A stretch of DNA of 39,595 nt from Rhodospirillales bacterium (lineage in GTDB: Bacteria > Pseudomonadota > Alphaproteobacteria > Reyranellales > Reyranellaceae). The notes below the pieces were generated by a model. It was not told the origin of the DNA. It saw nothing but the letters and a program-made list of their open reading frames with translations, and made no database searches. Shown here piece by piece: positions 8,189-15,962 of this stretch. Both the position numbers and the translations under genes were made by a program. How positions within the stretch are numbered: position 1 is the first letter of the stretch; each line of letters begins with the position of its first letter. The DNA is taken from NCBI GenBank assembly GCA_009377525.1, contig WHTW01000068.1, positions 1 to 39,595 of the forward strand, read 5' to 3'.

Positions 8189-8913
8189 ACGCGACGCTGC
8201 TCCTGCGGCTGATGCTCTGGGATATCCGCGTCCAGGCGCGAGAACGCATCTATCTCTTTACCGTCATCACCACAGCTATGTTCGCGGCCGTGGTGGCGCT
8301 ATTTCCCGAGAACGCGCCCGCCACGGTAGTCACCGCCATCTTGCTCCTCGATCCGGCCGTTGTCGGCACCGGCTTCGTCGGGGGGCTCGTGCTGCTAGAG
8401 CGGTCGCAGAACACGCCCCCCGCGCTCGCCGTTACACCTGCCTCGCCAGCCGACTATGTTCTGGCCAAGCTTCTCACGTTCGCCGCGCTGACCATCGCCG
8501 GGGGCCTCACAATCGTTGTCGTCGCCTATTGGCCGCCTTCGGCCGCGCTGTTGCTGCGCATGGCCTTGGCATTGACCTTTACCGGCGTTCTGGCTGTGCT
8601 CGGCGGCTTGGTGATGGTGGCGACGGCGCATTCGCTCAACCATCTCATCGCCCGCGCCTTTCCGGTGTCAATTGTGGTCGAACTGCCTCTGCTCGCCCAT
8701 TTTGGAGTGGTCGAAGGCTGGCTCGCTTGGGTGCTGTTCGGAGCAAGTCCAGGCCACGCCATGTTGCGGGCGCTGCTCTGGGCCGCCGATCCGTCCGCCG
8801 TCACACCCGTCGAACTGATCTACGCCTTCGGATACATGACCCTGCTCAGCGCCATCCTCTTCAGATGGGCGCTCATCCTGCACACACGCACGATCGGCCA
8901 CGTCGGCTGCTAG
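8185..8913 (+). CDS. ABC-2 type exporter, permease subunit 1
   Basis: 242 residues with six hydrophobic segments, including TVITTAMFAAVVALF, AILLLDPAVVGTGFVGGLVLLE and the segments around LTFTGVLAVLGGLVMVA. This is the usual ABC-2 membrane domain topology. The ERSQNTPPALAVTPASPADYVLAK stretch matches the cytoplasmic coupling region that contacts the ATPase. Translation is coupled to the ATPase gene by a four-base overlap. It should pair with the second permease as a heterodimeric export channel for a hydrophobic toxic compound; the ligand is unknown. Confidence 0.88.
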   Translation: MNATLLLRLMLWDIRVQARERIYLFTVITTAMFAAVVALFPENAPATVVTAILLLDPAVVGTGFVGGLVLLERSQNTPPALAVTPASPADYVLAKLLTFAALTIAGGLTIVVVAYWPPSAALLLRMALALTFTGVLAVLGGLVMVATAHSLNHLIARAFPVSIVVELPLLAHFGVVEGWLAWVLFGASPGHAMLRALLWAADPSAVTPVELIYAFGYMTLLSAILFRWALILHTRTIGHVGC

Positions 8914-8922
8914 GAGGATGTT

Positions 8923-9639
8923 ATGTCCCCGCTCATGAGCCTTACCGCCCACGACCTCGCCAACATCCGGCGCGATCAAGTGCTGCTCAACATCATCGGG
9001 CTGATGCTGGTGATCGTGGCCATCGCAGCCGTCGTGCGCGCCTTCGGCTACTTCTCCGACTGGTGGGTCACGATCCAGCTCCTTCTGCTTCTCGGCTACA
9101 TGCCGGGTATGGGCTACCTGTCGGCCATGCTGATCGTCGATGAGATGGACAGCGGCGTTCACCGCGCGTTGCATGTGACTCCGCTCTCGCAGAGTCATGT
9201 GCTCGCGCTGCGCATCGTCATGTGCGTTCTCTTCGTCCTGCCCTACGGGCTTGCGATGGTGCTGGTGACGCGCATGATTGAGCTGCCGCTGATCGAGTGG
9301 CTGCCGCCTCTCCTGGCGCTGTCTCTCGCCAGCGTCTGGACAGCCATCACCGTGCCGGCGCTGTCGCACGACAAGGTGCAGGCGCTTGGGCTGTTCAAAG
9401 GGCTCAACCTCTATGTCCAGATCGCAGCGCTCTATCTCTTTATCCCGCAGGACGCCTGGTATGCGCAACTCCTGCTTCTCTCCCCAGCTACCTGGTCCGT
9501 GAAATCGATCCTGGCCTTCATCGACGGTGCGAGCGCGGCAGGCTATCTCTGGGCGTTCGGAGGCATTGTCTTCTGGACCGTGCTCATTGCAGTGTCTGTT
9601 GCCATCTATCGGCGCAGGCAGAGCGGCGATGCAGTGTGA
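8923..9639 (+). CDS. ABC-2 type exporter, permease subunit 2
   Basis: 238 residues, six predicted membrane segments, and the coupling-region sequence DEMDSGVHRALHVTPLSQSHVLALR. That segment parallels the first permease's LERSQNTPPALAVTPASPADYVLAK, so the two permeases are paralogues. AGGAGG at 8912-8917 is a strong ribosome-binding site for the ATG at 8923. Third functional gene of the TetR-controlled operon. A protease-like remnant follows four bases after its stop. Confidence 0.88.
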   Translation: MSPLMSLTAHDLANIRRDQVLLNIIGLMLVIVAIAAVVRAFGYFSDWWVTIQLLLLLGYMPGMGYLSAMLIVDEMDSGVHRALHVTPLSQSHVLALRIVMCVLFVLPYGLAMVLVTRMIELPLIEWLPPLLALSLASVWTAITVPALSHDKVQALGLFKGLNLYVQIAALYLFIPQDAWYAQLLLLSPATWSVKSILAFIDGASAAGYLWAFGGIVFWTVLIAVSVAIYRRRQSGDAV

Positions 9640-9642
9640 CGC

Positions 9643-9956
9643 ATGCTGGTGATTCCGCAACGCATTGGGATCGTCCTGTCGATCGTGTTGTTCGGCCTCC
9701 CGGCGCTGCTGCTCTGGGCGACAACTGGGCTGCTCATACCTCCGCTGGTGGAAGGCGGATGGGCGCCGCAAGTCGCGTGGTTCCTTGCCGGCGCTCTGGT
9801 CTTCGTGCCGCCTCTCGTCGCAGCGCTGGCCGGTGCCTGGGCCGCCCTGCCAGCGCCTTCCTCGGTGACGATTCTGAACCATCTGCGGGTGCGCCGCATT
9901 CGGCGACTTGGAGATACGTCGTGCTCCATTCCGAACAGAGTTTCCTGCCATCCTGA
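9643..9956 (+). pseudogene. broken CPBP-type intramembrane protease gene (5' fragment)
   Basis: The reading frame opens with two hydrophobic segments (IVLSIVLFGLPALLLWATTG and a second around VAWFLAGALVFVPPLVAAL), then ILNHLRVRRIR. This looks like the N-terminus of CPBP (CAAX-like) membrane proteases. The expected -DWRYVVL continuation appears only in another frame (TWRYVVLHSEQ near 9909-9941), where a stop follows at 9954, so a frameshift and truncation have removed the catalytic EE and H motifs. The gene lies four bases after the permease gene and was probably the last gene of the export operon. The family call rests on the N-terminus only. Confidence 0.5.
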
Positions 9957-10376
9957 TTGCGGGCGCATCGATGGGCGTAGCGCCCCAGTGGGCATTCTTC
10001 GCCTCTTGGCGATGATCAGCGAAAACAGAGCAGAAAATCAGAGGGTTACGGCGGAGACATAGTTATCAGCTTCGTCTACGCTGGCGCGCCATTCTTCCCA
10101 TCGATGGCCTGTCTTCTCGGGCCGAGCCGCGTCTGCGAGCTTTGTCGCCAGGACGGCGGGCGGCCTGATCGATAGCATTGGTCGCCAAGTCGAAGGTCGG
10201 CCATGGCGCGACACAAGGGCTCCAACGGTATCATAGTGTTCCGGCGGAGACGTATACGCTGGGGCGCCATTCTCCGCCGAATTCCAGTTTTCCTGCGGTC
10301 CGCGCCGAAAGAAGTTCGTTCTCGCAATGACGTCGCCCTGCTGCCTGGCGACCGCAGTGCGGGCTGCGCTGGATTG
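9957..10376. other. gene-free spacer with a degenerate duplicated motif
   Basis: These 420 bases between the broken CPBP gene and the small-protein gene contain no supportable gene. A motif GGCGGAGAC...TACGCTGG(G)GCGCCATTCT occurs twice in the same orientation, at about 10050-10096 and 10243-10273; the first copy carries about 15 extra bases in the middle. Read on the minus strand, both resemble the 3' end of a coding sequence, so this may be debris of a duplicated gene end or insertion element. Confidence 0.4.
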
Positions 10377-10700
10377 TCAATCGGCGCTGAAACCTGGCGG
10401 CGAGCCGTGCTTGCGCATCTTGCGCGCCTGGCGCTTTGCCATTTCCGCGGCAGCGACTTCTTCGATGGTTCGCACCACGTCCGGCACTTTGCCAAATCGC
10501 TTGACGTAGCAGCGGGTAATGAAATCCGGCAGGGGAGCCTTCCACGATTGCTGACGATGATTGGCGATCTTCCCGAGCTTGTTCGGATTGAGACCGAGCT
10601 CGCGCGCCATCTGGACGTGCAGGTCCGACAGTTTCCATTTCCGTTGGGCGTCGACCCACGGCCTCAGACGGTTCGGAACGAACGCTCGCTTGCCGGTCAT
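10377..10700 (-). CDS. small basic protein, third gene of the SNF2 operon
   Basis: 107 residues from the ATG at 10700, which overlaps the upstream stop as ATGA (10697-10700). Upstream in-frame sequence is just the other gene read in a second frame. The protein is rich in Arg/Lys. Its core (LSDLHVQMARELGLNPNKLGK, ANH-Q--WKAPLPDFI, Y-KRFGKVPDVV) resembles a small uncharacterised protein family I have seen in proteobacteria, usually described only as hypothetical. The helix with LGLNPNKLGK has a helix-turn-helix flavour. Coupling to the zinc-ribbon and helicase genes suggests an accessory role on nucleic acid. Confidence 0.72.
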   Translation of the reverse strand: MTGKRAFVPNRLRPWVDAQRKWKLSDLHVQMARELGLNPNKLGKIANHRQQSWKAPLPDFITRCYVKRFGKVPDVVRTIEEVAAAEMAKRQARKMRKHGSPPGFSAD

Positions 10701-11908
10701 GACGCGATTCTTCGCGGTTTGAGGCCCTCGGTCACGGTGCAGGAGAGGGCTGCGCTCCCACAGCGCGGACAGGTGGCAGGGTAGCAGACGCGGCAGAAGG
10801 GCCTCCCGCAAGCGGCGCATGGCCCCAAGCCTGAGGGCTCGGTCAAATGCAGCTTTTCATCGCAGACGAGGCGGACCCGATCGCGGCCGTGGCCTGCCTC
10901 GCACAAGGGCGCCTCCGCAGCCTTGAGCAGAGGGTGCCAATCGAGCTGTATCACGCGCTCGCCTTTGCGGCGGCGGATCAGCACGTCGAAGCGTTGCACC
11001 GGCACATAAAGTTCGAGCGCCTGCACCCATTCGACAGTGACGTGCAGCGCATAGTTGTGGCGCAGGTCGTCGAGCTTGGCGCGATACTCCCGTGCGATCG
11101 CTTCGATGCGCATCGCCTCGCGCCGCCGGTCAGCTTCGGCGCGCTCGCCTTTGGCGTGGGAGAGTGCCGCAAGCCGTCTGCTGGACGCGTGGTGCAGCCC
11201 ATTGTGGTAGGCGTGAACACGATCGCGGTCGCGTGCCAGCCGCCGCTGCATGGCGCGCAGGAATGGCTCGATCTCTTCGCGAACCTGCCGATCGATCAGC
11301 GGGCGCGCCCTGGATTCGATCGCTGCTGTGTTCCACCCGGGCCCGGCCGCCAGCACCGTGGCTTCGTCAGGCGACCTCCAGGCGGGCATTTGCGCCAGCA
11401 GCGGCCGCAGTCGAGCCAGCAAGTCGTTGATGACGGCGCCGGTGCTGGTATTGAAGCCGAGCCAGAACAGTCCCTCGCGTTTTTCGTCCGAGACGGCCGT
11501 GTAGCGGAAGGTCAGAACGAGGCAGCGCGCATGCGTTTGGGTAATACCCAGGAAACGCCAAATCGCATTCGGCAGATCGAGGGCTCGATCCAGCACCTGC
11601 TGCGGATCGCCCGGCGTCGGAAGCTCGTTGGTGGCCAGCAACTCCCGCCGGCTCCAGCGTCCCTTGTCATCGAGCAGCGTGGCGAACCGCTCCATCCAGT
11701 CTCCTTCGAGCCCGACCGGGATGGTATCGGGGGATCGCTCCGCTCCAAATCCAGGTGTCTCAAATCCAAGTCGCGCGAACTCCGCCAAGCCCAACGATTT
11801 CTGCACCAGCGGCGGCGAGAGCACCGCGAGCTCCCGGGCATCGGTCGATTCGACCACCGCCCCGTTGCGCTCCAGCAGATCGGTAACGAACGCTTGCAGG
11901 TCACTCAT
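10697..11908 (-). CDS. zinc-ribbon protein partner of the SNF2 helicase
   Basis: 403 residues with no domain I can name firmly. The N-terminal 200 residues look globular. Residues about 205-290 form a long charged helical or coiled-coil stretch (FLRAMQRRLARDRDRVHAY, then AEADRRREAMRIEAIAREYRAK). A beta-rich segment follows, and the C-terminus carries zinc-ligand Cys: an isolated CEAGH, then CAACGRPFCRVC and CPRCG. It starts nine bases after the helicase stop. The SNF2-plus-partner arrangement recalls Bacillus YqhH-YqhG, where the partner is also of unknown function; this is analogy, not demonstrated homology. A nucleic-acid-binding adaptor is a reasonable guess. Confidence 0.7.
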   Translation of the reverse strand: MSDLQAFVTDLLERNGAVVESTDARELAVLSPPLVQKSLGLAEFARLGFETPGFGAERSPDTIPVGLEGDWMERFATLLDDKGRWSRRELLATNELPTPGDPQQVLDRALDLPNAIWRFLGITQTHARCLVLTFRYTAVSDEKREGLFWLGFNTSTGAVINDLLARLRPLLAQMPAWRSPDEATVLAAGPGWNTAAIESRARPLIDRQVREEIEPFLRAMQRRLARDRDRVHAYHNGLHHASSRRLAALSHAKGERAEADRRREAMRIEAIAREYRAKLDDLRHNYALHVTVEWVQALELYVPVQRFDVLIRRRKGERVIQLDWHPLLKAAEAPLCEAGHGRDRVRLVCDEKLHLTEPSGLGPCAACGRPFCRVCYPATCPRCGSAALSCTVTEGLKPRRIAS

Positions 11909-11917
11909 GCGCGGACC

Positions 11918-14296
11918 TCACGTGGCTTCAAAGTCTTCGCCGAACAGCGACTCGTCGAATGCCTTGGCGCCTTCGTGCTGTTGCTTCGCCTCGTGCAGCC
12001 GGCGTTCGATCGTCGAAAGCGCCTCGTTGCGGCTTGCCTCCGTCGTCTGCAGCCAGGCATCCAGCATCAGTTCGGCAAAATCGCGATCTTCATCAAGCCC
12101 GCCCAGGATGGCGCCCACTTCGCCGACCACGAGCTCGAACATCGAGATCTTTTCGTCGAGCAGGCGAATGATCTGCTCTTCGAGCGTGCCGCGGGTCACC
12201 AGGTTGAAGACGAACACTTCACGCTGCTGACCGATGCGATCGATGCGTCCGATTCGTTGCTCGATCGCCATGGGGTTCCACGGCACGTCGAAATTGATGA
12301 GCGTATTGCAAAACTGGATGTTGCGGCCCTCGCCACCGGATTCGGTGCACAGCAGCACCTGCGCATCTGCGCGGAACTGGACGATGGCTGCGTCCTTTTC
12401 CGGACCGCTCAGGCTTCCTTCGAAGCGGGCGAAGGCGATGCCTTCTTCTCGCAAAAGGCCGGCCAGGTGATCGAGCGTGTCGCGATAATGGACAAAGACC
12501 AGCTTCTTCTCGTCTGGATTTCGTCGCAGCAGCTCGAGCAGGCTGGCCTCCTTGCCGCCATTGCCCGCGGATGCCCAGCGCCGTGCCATCGCCTCCCAAG
12601 CCGGCTCGCCGGGATTGCGGGCAGAAAAACGCGCCGTGGCCGCGGCCGCCGCTGCCGGGGAGGAGCCCGCGGCCCCAAGCAGATGGTGCAGGGCCATGCG
12701 GTTTCCGGCGCCTCCTGCGGCAGCCAGCCGGCGCACCGCCGCCGTCAATTCCTGATAGGCCGCCCGTTCGCTCTCCGAACCGTCGACCCGGATCGTCGTG
12801 GCGTGGCGCCGCGGCAGCTTGAGCGCCACGACCGCGCGCGTGTTGCGGATCATGGCGTCGCGCATCAGTACGCGTAGCCGCTCGGGATCGGTGGGCTGGC
12901 GGGGCTTGCCAGGCGTCATATGGGCGGCGCGGAATTCCTGCAGCGTCTTGAAGATGCCTGGCTTGAGCAGCGTGAGCACGTTGTAGAGTTCGGTGAGATC
13001 GTTCTGCACCGGTGTCGCCGACAGCAGGAGCAGGAAGCGCTTGTTCAGCGCGTCCACCAGTTTGTAGCTCTGGCTCGCACGATCGCGCAGATGGTGAGCT
13101 TCATCGACGATGACCAGGTCGAAGTTGCGCGCGCGCAGGCGGGCGGCGTGTTCGCCGCGCCGCGCCAGCGGCAGCGACGCTATCAGTCGCTTCTCGTTCC
13201 AGAAGCCTTCGGGATCGCTGCGCGACCGCGCGTCATGGGTCGTGCTGCAAGCAATGTCGAACTTGGCCTCGAGTTCCTCCCGCCACTGGCCGACGAGCGA
13301 TGCCGGAGTCAGAACGAGCACGTTCTCGACCATGCCTCGCAGCAGGTATTCCTTGAGGACCATGCCGGCCTCGATGGTCTTGCCGAGTCCGACTTCGTCG
13401 GCGAGCAGCACCCGGCCGCGAAACTGCTTGAGCACCTTGCGTACGGTCTCTACCTGGTACCAGAACGTCTCGATGCCGCGCAGATGCGGCAGACAGAGCA
13501 ATTCGTCGAAGCCTTGCGCGAGCCCGAGACGGGCGTGGCGCTCACGCAGGTCGTACCAGCCGTGGTCGTTCTCCGGCGGATTCTGGATCGCGGCAAGCAA
13601 TGACTCGAGCCCGATCCCGGTACTGAACGGGATGTCGACTTCGATCCGCGGCAGGCCAGCGGATTGGGCATTAGCCGCGAGCCCGGCCGGTGCCTTGCCC
13701 GCCGCAATCGGTACGCGGCCATATTGCGATCCGGCCGGCTTGATCTTCTTGCCGAGCGCGGCATGTTTCTCCGCCACGGGCGTGGCCCGCTTCCGGCGGA
13801 GCGGCTTGTGACGTTCGAGGATACGCTCGAGCTCACCGTAGAGCCAATCCTGCCGCGCCTCGCCGGCTGGAAAATTCACGAATGCGCGGAACGGGTTGTT
13901 GAGGTCGTGCGATTCGAGAATCGATCGCGCCGCCGCCGGCTTGTTCTGCTGCGCGAGTGCCAGGGCCACCAGCAAGTGGTGAGCATCTACCAGAACGAAG
14001 CGCTTCGCGAAGCGCTTCAGAAATTTCAGCGCCCGCTCGGGGTCTCGATCGAGCAGGGCGGCGACGGCCGCGAGCAGCAGAATGTGTCCATCGCTCGGGC
14101 TTGCCCGGACTGCCTCTTCGGCCAGCGGCAAAAGGCCAGACATGCGGCGGCCGTCGGCAATCGCCGCGCGGAGCAGCTCATCCGGTGCGGGGCTTCGGCT
14201 TCCCGCCGTTGTCGCGGCAGATGCGATCGGCTCTCCGACTTCCGCCGGCAACGGATCGAAGGGCAGTTCCTGCTGAGGCGATAACCGACGAAACAT
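11918..14296 (-). CDS. SNF2/RapA-like superfamily 2 helicase with TPR-like N-terminus
   Basis: 792 residues. Residues about 40-160 are alanine/leucine-rich helical pairs resembling TPR repeats. The SNF2 motor follows: Walker A LADEVGLGKT (298-307), LTPASLVGQW, DEAH (398-401) and LLLSATPVQND. The C-terminal lobe has LVFVHYRDTLDHL, LCTESGGEGRNIQF and QRIGRIDRIGQ. This is closest to RapA/HepA-type bacterial SNF2 ATPases, which translocate on double-stranded DNA and remodel protein-DNA complexes. I use the ATG at 14296; a TTG at 14326 would add ten residues. An IS21-family remnant lies about 135 bases upstream, and two small genes are coupled downstream. Confidence 0.9.
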   Translation of the reverse strand: MFRRLSPQQELPFDPLPAEVGEPIASAATTAGSRSPAPDELLRAAIADGRRMSGLLPLAEEAVRASPSDGHILLLAAVAALLDRDPERALKFLKRFAKRFVLVDAHHLLVALALAQQNKPAAARSILESHDLNNPFRAFVNFPAGEARQDWLYGELERILERHKPLRRKRATPVAEKHAALGKKIKPAGSQYGRVPIAAGKAPAGLAANAQSAGLPRIEVDIPFSTGIGLESLLAAIQNPPENDHGWYDLRERHARLGLAQGFDELLCLPHLRGIETFWYQVETVRKVLKQFRGRVLLADEVGLGKTIEAGMVLKEYLLRGMVENVLVLTPASLVGQWREELEAKFDIACSTTHDARSRSDPEGFWNEKRLIASLPLARRGEHAARLRARNFDLVIVDEAHHLRDRASQSYKLVDALNKRFLLLLSATPVQNDLTELYNVLTLLKPGIFKTLQEFRAAHMTPGKPRQPTDPERLRVLMRDAMIRNTRAVVALKLPRRHATTIRVDGSESERAAYQELTAAVRRLAAAGGAGNRMALHHLLGAAGSSPAAAAAATARFSARNPGEPAWEAMARRWASAGNGGKEASLLELLRRNPDEKKLVFVHYRDTLDHLAGLLREEGIAFARFEGSLSGPEKDAAIVQFRADAQVLLCTESGGEGRNIQFCNTLINFDVPWNPMAIEQRIGRIDRIGQQREVFVFNLVTRGTLEEQIIRLLDEKISMFELVVGEVGAILGGLDEDRDFAELMLDAWLQTTEASRNEALSTIERRLHEAKQQHEGAKAFDESLFGEDFEAT

Positions 14297-14430
14297 GACG
14301 AACCGCGTACACCGGGCTGGCGCCAAAACGACTCCGACGGGAGGCTAACAACGCCGGCGGAACGGGCAAACAAGCGAATGCGACCCGCGAATTTTCGCCT
14401 GTGGATAGGACGCGTGCCCGTGCTGTCGGG

Positions 14431-14613
14431 CGACATGGAAAACTGACCCCCTGGCGACAAGGAAAATTGACCCTCCGCTTTCGCCCGGGAGAGGTCGAGA
14501 TGTTGACGGAAAAGGTGTCAGTAGCTCCGCAGAGTGAGGATTTGCGGGGAGAGGCGATGCGTACGCCGGACGATGTCGCGGCGATGTTGCGACTGTGTGA
14601 GTTGGGTTGGGGC
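14431..14613 (+). mobile_element. IS21-family left-end remnant with truncated istA start
   Basis: Two related repeats, CGACATGGAAAACTGACCCC at 14431 and CGACAAGGAAAATTGACCCT at 14455, are spaced 24 bases apart. They match the multiple terminal repeats of IS21-family elements. An ATG at 14500 opens a frame reading MRTPDDVAAMLRLCELGWG, the N-terminus of IstA transposases just before their helix-turn-helix. Similarity stops at about 14613, where the sequence becomes unrelated, so only the first ~38 codons survive. No istB or right end was found. The surrounding 14297-14774 interval holds no other gene. Confidence 0.75.
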
Positions 14614-14774
14614 GCCACTTCGGAATGCGCAAATCGCCGCCAAAACCCGCCGTTTTCGCGCTTGATCGGACGCCAATGTTTAGAAAAAGCAGACAGCGAC
14701 CGCATGATCGCGCATAGGCTTCAACGGCCGGATAGGTCAGAGCGACATGACTTGGACAGCATGCTTTGCGGTGC

Positions 14775-15140
14775 TCATAGCTCGTACCCGCGGTCCACCC
14801 AGTAGAGCCAATCACCGACGGCCTCCTGTGTCTCTTGATCTTTCGACAACGGTCGCAATTGCGCCAAAGGGACAGCAATTCGCTCGCCGGCCCGCCCAAC
14901 CCAGACAAACATTTCGCTCTCGCACTCCTCTTCCGGTGCCATGCCAAGGACTTCCACTTCTTCTTTAACCTTGAGAACGGAGATGGGCCGCACGAACCTA
15001 CAGCGCGCCTTGAATGGAACCTTCATCTTGCCATCGAGGTAATAATACCAACCCATCGCACGTTCGCCGGAATCGTGAGCATCGACGACGGCCTCCATGG
15101 CAATTCGTTGCTCGCGTATTTCATCTATCACGCCTGCCAT
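14775..15140 (-). CDS. CcbP-like calcium-binding protein
   Basis: 121 residues from the ATG at 15140, which has GGAGGAAG immediately upstream; an in-frame start at 15188 lies deeper in the preceding gene. The sequence tracks the cyanobacterial calcium-binding protein CcbP closely: AMGWYYYLDGKMKVPFKARC, LKVKEEVEVLGMAPEEECESEMFV, AVPLAQLRP and a closing ETQEAVGDWLYWVDRGYEL. In CcbP, acidic residues bind Ca2+ and buffer it during heterocyst formation; a role in a non-filamentous alphaproteobacterium is unknown. It overlaps the 3' end of the P-loop protein gene by 20 bases, so the two are translationally coupled. Confidence 0.85.
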   Translation of the reverse strand: MAGVIDEIREQRIAMEAVVDAHDSGERAMGWYYYLDGKMKVPFKARCRFVRPISVLKVKEEVEVLGMAPEEECESEMFVWVGRAGERIAVPLAQLRPLSKDQETQEAVGDWLYWVDRGYEL

Positions 15141-15759
15141 GCTTCCTCCGTCCAGGGCTAGACCAGCGCTTGCATCGTTGCAAGCCATGTTCCGACGCTT
15201 CGCTCTGGTCCTTCAACGGGGTTGGTGTCAATGCGTCCCTGACCTTGCGCGACGCCTCGTTGGGGCTGCAGCCAGTGATGTCCACGGACACATGCGCTCT
15301 GCGGAAGGAGCGGCTGAAGTAGGCGATGTCTCTTTTTACTTCCCGAAAGTAGAGGCCCTTCTCACGATCCGTCAAATTCTTTTGCACCGGGCGGGAGTCG
15401 ATGTCGTAGAACGCAATCCTGTTGAGGATATTCTCCGGCGTATCTCGAAGCACGACAATGGTGGCGTCTCGCGTGTCGTTGATAACTTTCCAGTAGCCAC
15501 CCAGTAGCCCACTCGGCGGCAACGCAATGACGCAATTGTAGCTGTCGTCCCGAGAGAGAACGTGTTTCAGGACTTGAGACGCCGCGAGATGGAAATCGTG
15601 CGACGTCAGGTGACGGTTTCGAAGACGCTCGATCGACGTTCCGAAGAAACGCTCGGTTTCAACATCCAAGTCGAAAAACCGGTATTCAAGGAGGCCAGCC
15701 AGTTGTGCGCCTATAGTGGTCTTGCCTACACAGCTGACGCCAGCGAGGAATATGCGCAT
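15121..15759 (-). CDS. shikimate-kinase-like P-loop protein
   Basis: 212 residues starting MRIFLAGVSCVGKTTIG, with a P-loop at residues 7-15 at the extreme N-terminus as in nucleoside/shikimate kinases. FFDLDVETERFFG follows, in the position of the shikimate-binding DxD motif. The remainder (VIALPPSGLLGGYW, IVVLRDTPENILNRIAFYD, a lid-like basic stretch) fits a small-molecule kinase fold. It lacks the usual shikimate-kinase GGG motif and is longer than the approximately 175 residues of AroK, so the substrate is probably something else. The ATG at 15759 is preferred over an upstream in-frame extension. It is coupled to the CcbP-like gene. Confidence 0.75.
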   Translation of the reverse strand: MRIFLAGVSCVGKTTIGAQLAGLLEYRFFDLDVETERFFGTSIERLRNRHLTSHDFHLAASQVLKHVLSRDDSYNCVIALPPSGLLGGYWKVINDTRDATIVVLRDTPENILNRIAFYDIDSRPVQKNLTDREKGLYFREVKRDIAYFSRSFRRAHVSVDITGCSPNEASRKVRDALTPTPLKDQSEASEHGLQRCKRWSSPGRRKHGRRDR

Positions 15760-15962
15760 GTTGCAACGTTCGATGAGAACTGTGCCAGTCCTGGCCGAGC
15801 TTGCGATCATAGGTGATTCGTGCCCTCCGCGGGCTGGACTTTCCACAGGGGCGGCGACCAAGGCGGATCGGGTCCCGGCCCGTGGCGCGCCACTCTCTAT
15901 CTGTCACTGAGCCGGGTGAGCCGAAAATCGACGGCCGCCAGGACACGGACGGCGCTCGGCTC

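Noticed and set aside
10847..12877. A 676-codon open frame on the plus strand across the SNF2 operon
   Set aside because: It is antisense to the helicase and zinc-ribbon genes, shows no family motif, and its composition is that of a mirror frame in GC-rich DNA.
15121..15759. Calling the P-loop protein AroK (shikimate kinase)
   Set aside because: It lacks the GGG substrate motif, is longer than AroK, and is not next to aroB. Only the general kinase fold is supported.
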